NCBI GenBank assembly: GCA_029856085.1
Contig: JAHQWI010000089.1
Location: 1-38,910, forward strand
Direction: 5' to 3'
DNA length: 38,910 nucleotides
Origin: Promethearchaeia archaeon
GTDB lineage: Archaea; Asgardarchaeota; Lokiarchaeia; Sigyniarchaeales; SOKP01
The notes beneath the pieces are model-generated. The model had not been told where the DNA came from and did no database searches. It was given only the letters and a program-made list of their open reading frames with translations. Positions 37,276 to 38,910 of the stretch are shown piece after piece (position 1 is the first letter of the stretch; each line of letters opens with the position of its first letter). Both the position numbers and the translations under genes were made by a program.

Positions 37276-38030
37276 CTTCTTAATTTTGGTTTTGAAAAAC
37301 GATAAAATATTCCTTCATAATTTTTTAAGTCCTCAGAAAGACTAACCAAACTTAAAAAATTGATGATATTTGATGTAAAATCTTTTGAAACAGGACCCAT
37401 ACAACCTTCACATGGAAGTCCGAGTTTTATACATTTACTCTCGCATCCTTCTCGAGTTATCGGTCCCAAACATAGAATGCCTCTTTTCAAAAAACAATCT
37501 AAATTTTCTTCACCAAGAACAATTTCATCAGGATTAGGATTAATTTTAATTATATCTGCATCTAAATTCTCCTCCATATTTCCTCTTAATGGACAACTAG
37601 AGCATAAAACTTTTTCAGATAGGATTGTATCTTTATTTTCTATTAATCTAATCAAAATATTTCCTAATAATTTAGAGGGGGGAGGACATCCGGGAATAAT
37701 TCCGTCAATTTCAATATAAGTTGAGATTGGTTTTATATTTCTTGAATTCGAAAGGCTCAAAATCCCTCCATAAGCTGCACATGTTCCAAGGGCATACACT
37801 TTTTTAGCATGTTTTCTAACTTCTTTGAGGAGACCAATTTCCGAATCTTCAGAAATACAACCTTCTACTAAAGCAATATCACAATCTTCAATTTTTTCTA
37901 CATCTAAGATAAATGGAAAATGAATTATTTTTGTTCTTTCAAGGAATTGAGGAAAAATATCTAAGGAGATTAATGTTGAGATACAACCGCTGCACGATGT
38001 TAAAGAAATTATAATAATTCTAGGCTTCAA
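37272..38030 (-). CDS. mvhG: [NiFe] hydrogenase small subunit (MvhG-like)
   Basis: LTSCSGC, LVEGCISEDSEIGLLKEVRKHAKKVYALGTCAAYGGI, IPGCPPPSKLL, CLGPITREGCESKCIKLGLPCEGCMGP; ATGA overlap with mvhA. Confidence 0.94.
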   Translation of the reverse strand: MKPRIIIISLTSCSGCISTLISLDIFPQFLERTKIIHFPFILDVEKIEDCDIALVEGCISEDSEIGLLKEVRKHAKKVYALGTCAAYGGILSLSNSRNIKPISTYIEIDGIIPGCPPPSKLLGNILIRLIENKDTILSEKVLCSSCPLRGNMEENLDADIIKINPNPDEIVLGEENLDCFLKRGILCLGPITREGCESKCIKLGLPCEGCMGPVSKDFTSNIINFLSLVSLSEDLKNYEGIFYRFSKPKLRR

Positions 38031-38910
38031 ATTTGATCTCCTCCATCAAATGGTTATAGAATTTATTAACAATTTCAGCAAATTTACTGCCCTCAACAGC
38101 GTTCATATGCTCAAGAATAACACGATTACTGTATTTTGGACCTAAAATCTTTTTTAATAATTTGATTTTATTATTAATTCTTTCTACTCCATCAATATAT
38201 CGACATGCGTTCTCATTACATCCAATAACCATAACTCCATCAAATCCACGCTCAAATGATTTAATTATAAAATTCGTATCAACACGACCAGTACATGGAA
38301 CTCGCACGATGAAAATATTTGGATTATACGAAATTTTTTTAAGGCCAGCATCATCAGCTGCTGCATATCCACAAGAACCACAACAAAACGCGATAATTTT
38401 CGGACTTTTCTTATACTTTGAAAGCACTTCAATTGTCTTAAGAAACTTTTCAGAAGTGTCTATATTCAAATCTATTGCATTTGTAGGACACACACTTACA
38501 CATGTTCCACATCCTTTACATTTGAATTTATCAATGCTAATTTTATCAGATTCGATTGTTATTGCATTATATGGACAAATTTTAGAACATAAGCCACATA
38601 AGCCACATTTTTCCTCATTTATTTCTATTCCACTAAACTCTGCTATTAAGTAATCCTGTGAAAGTAATGAAATCACTTTTAAAGCGACATTATTAGCTGT
38701 AGAAATTGTGGAATTATAATCTAAAGGGCCAAAAATAGTTCCAACCCCATATATTCCTGAAGCTAAGGTTTCTTCACTCATAAAGCCATAATCATCCAAG
38801 GTAAAATCCATAGTCTTTCTAAATGCTTTTAAGTCTTTATTTGGAACTATTGCTAGATTTAATATGATCAAATCGCTCGGATATTCCATTGAATCAGCAA
38901 TAATCCGCTT
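38020..38910 (-). CDS. HdrA C-terminal plus MvhD fusion protein (5' part beyond window edge)
   Basis: CGLCGLCSKICPYNAI, CKGCGTCVSVCPTNAI, IIAFCCGSCGYAAADDAG…IVRVPCTGRVDTNFIIKSFERGFDGVMVIGCNENACRYIDG; frame open to the window end. Confidence 0.88.
   Translation of the reverse strand, partial: KRIIADSMEYPSDLIILNLAIVPNKDLKAFRKTMDFTLDDYGFMSEETLASGIYGVGTIFGPLDYNSTISTANNVALKVISLLSQDYLIAEFSGIEINEEKCGLCGLCSKICPYNAITIESDKISIDKFKCKGCGTCVSVCPTNAIDLNIDTSEKFLKTIEVLSKYKKSPKIIAFCCGSCGYAAADDAGLKKISYNPNIFIVRVPCTGRVDTNFIIKSFERGFDGVMVIGCNENACRYIDGVERINNKIKLLKKILGPKYSNRVILEHMNAVEGSKFAEIVNKFYNHLMEEIKFEA

Noticed and set aside
1-38910. CRISPR arrays, rRNA, transposases, integrases
   Set aside because: No regularly spaced repeats, rRNA-like GC-rich stretches or mobile-element proteins were seen in the sequence or ORF translations.

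Overview
AT-rich 38.9-kb window, probably archaeal. An Asgard/Lokiarchaeia-like source is suggested by Hdr/Mvh, FrhB and Fwd genes plus a longin/roadblock-like protein, but this is inference. Left part (1-21.5 kb): GPH transporters, hydrolases (one compositionally foreign with a lost catalytic triad, one haloalkane-dehalogenase-like), a sulfatase, DUF89, Mrp ATPase, a short fwdB-fwdD-fwdA cluster with a divergent FwdA, a CaiB-type CoA-transferase, a PAS histidine kinase, a UroD-type methyltransferase/corrinoid protein pair, and a VWA protein. Right part (25-38.9 kb, minus strand): a long electron-transfer locus with [NiFe] group-3-like MvhG/MvhA, an HdrC/HdrB(HdrD)-like protein, a split HdrA, a fused HdrA, and several MvhD-like proteins. 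Main finding: the fused HdrA ORF stops at a TGA exactly where a ferredoxin-motif Cys is expected (CIG-TGA-GKC). The frame then continues through the rest of the cluster motif and an MvhD domain, so it is either a selenocysteine-containing HdrA-MvhD fusion or a lesion. Neighbouring genes are also interrupted: an FrhB-TrmB-DUF169 fusion split by TAA, feoA with an in-frame TGA (missed by the ORF track), feoB with a -1 frameshift near an in-frame A_AAA_AAG heptamer, and a DsrE gene without a canonical start. Real recoding, gene decay and sequence error must be separated here.
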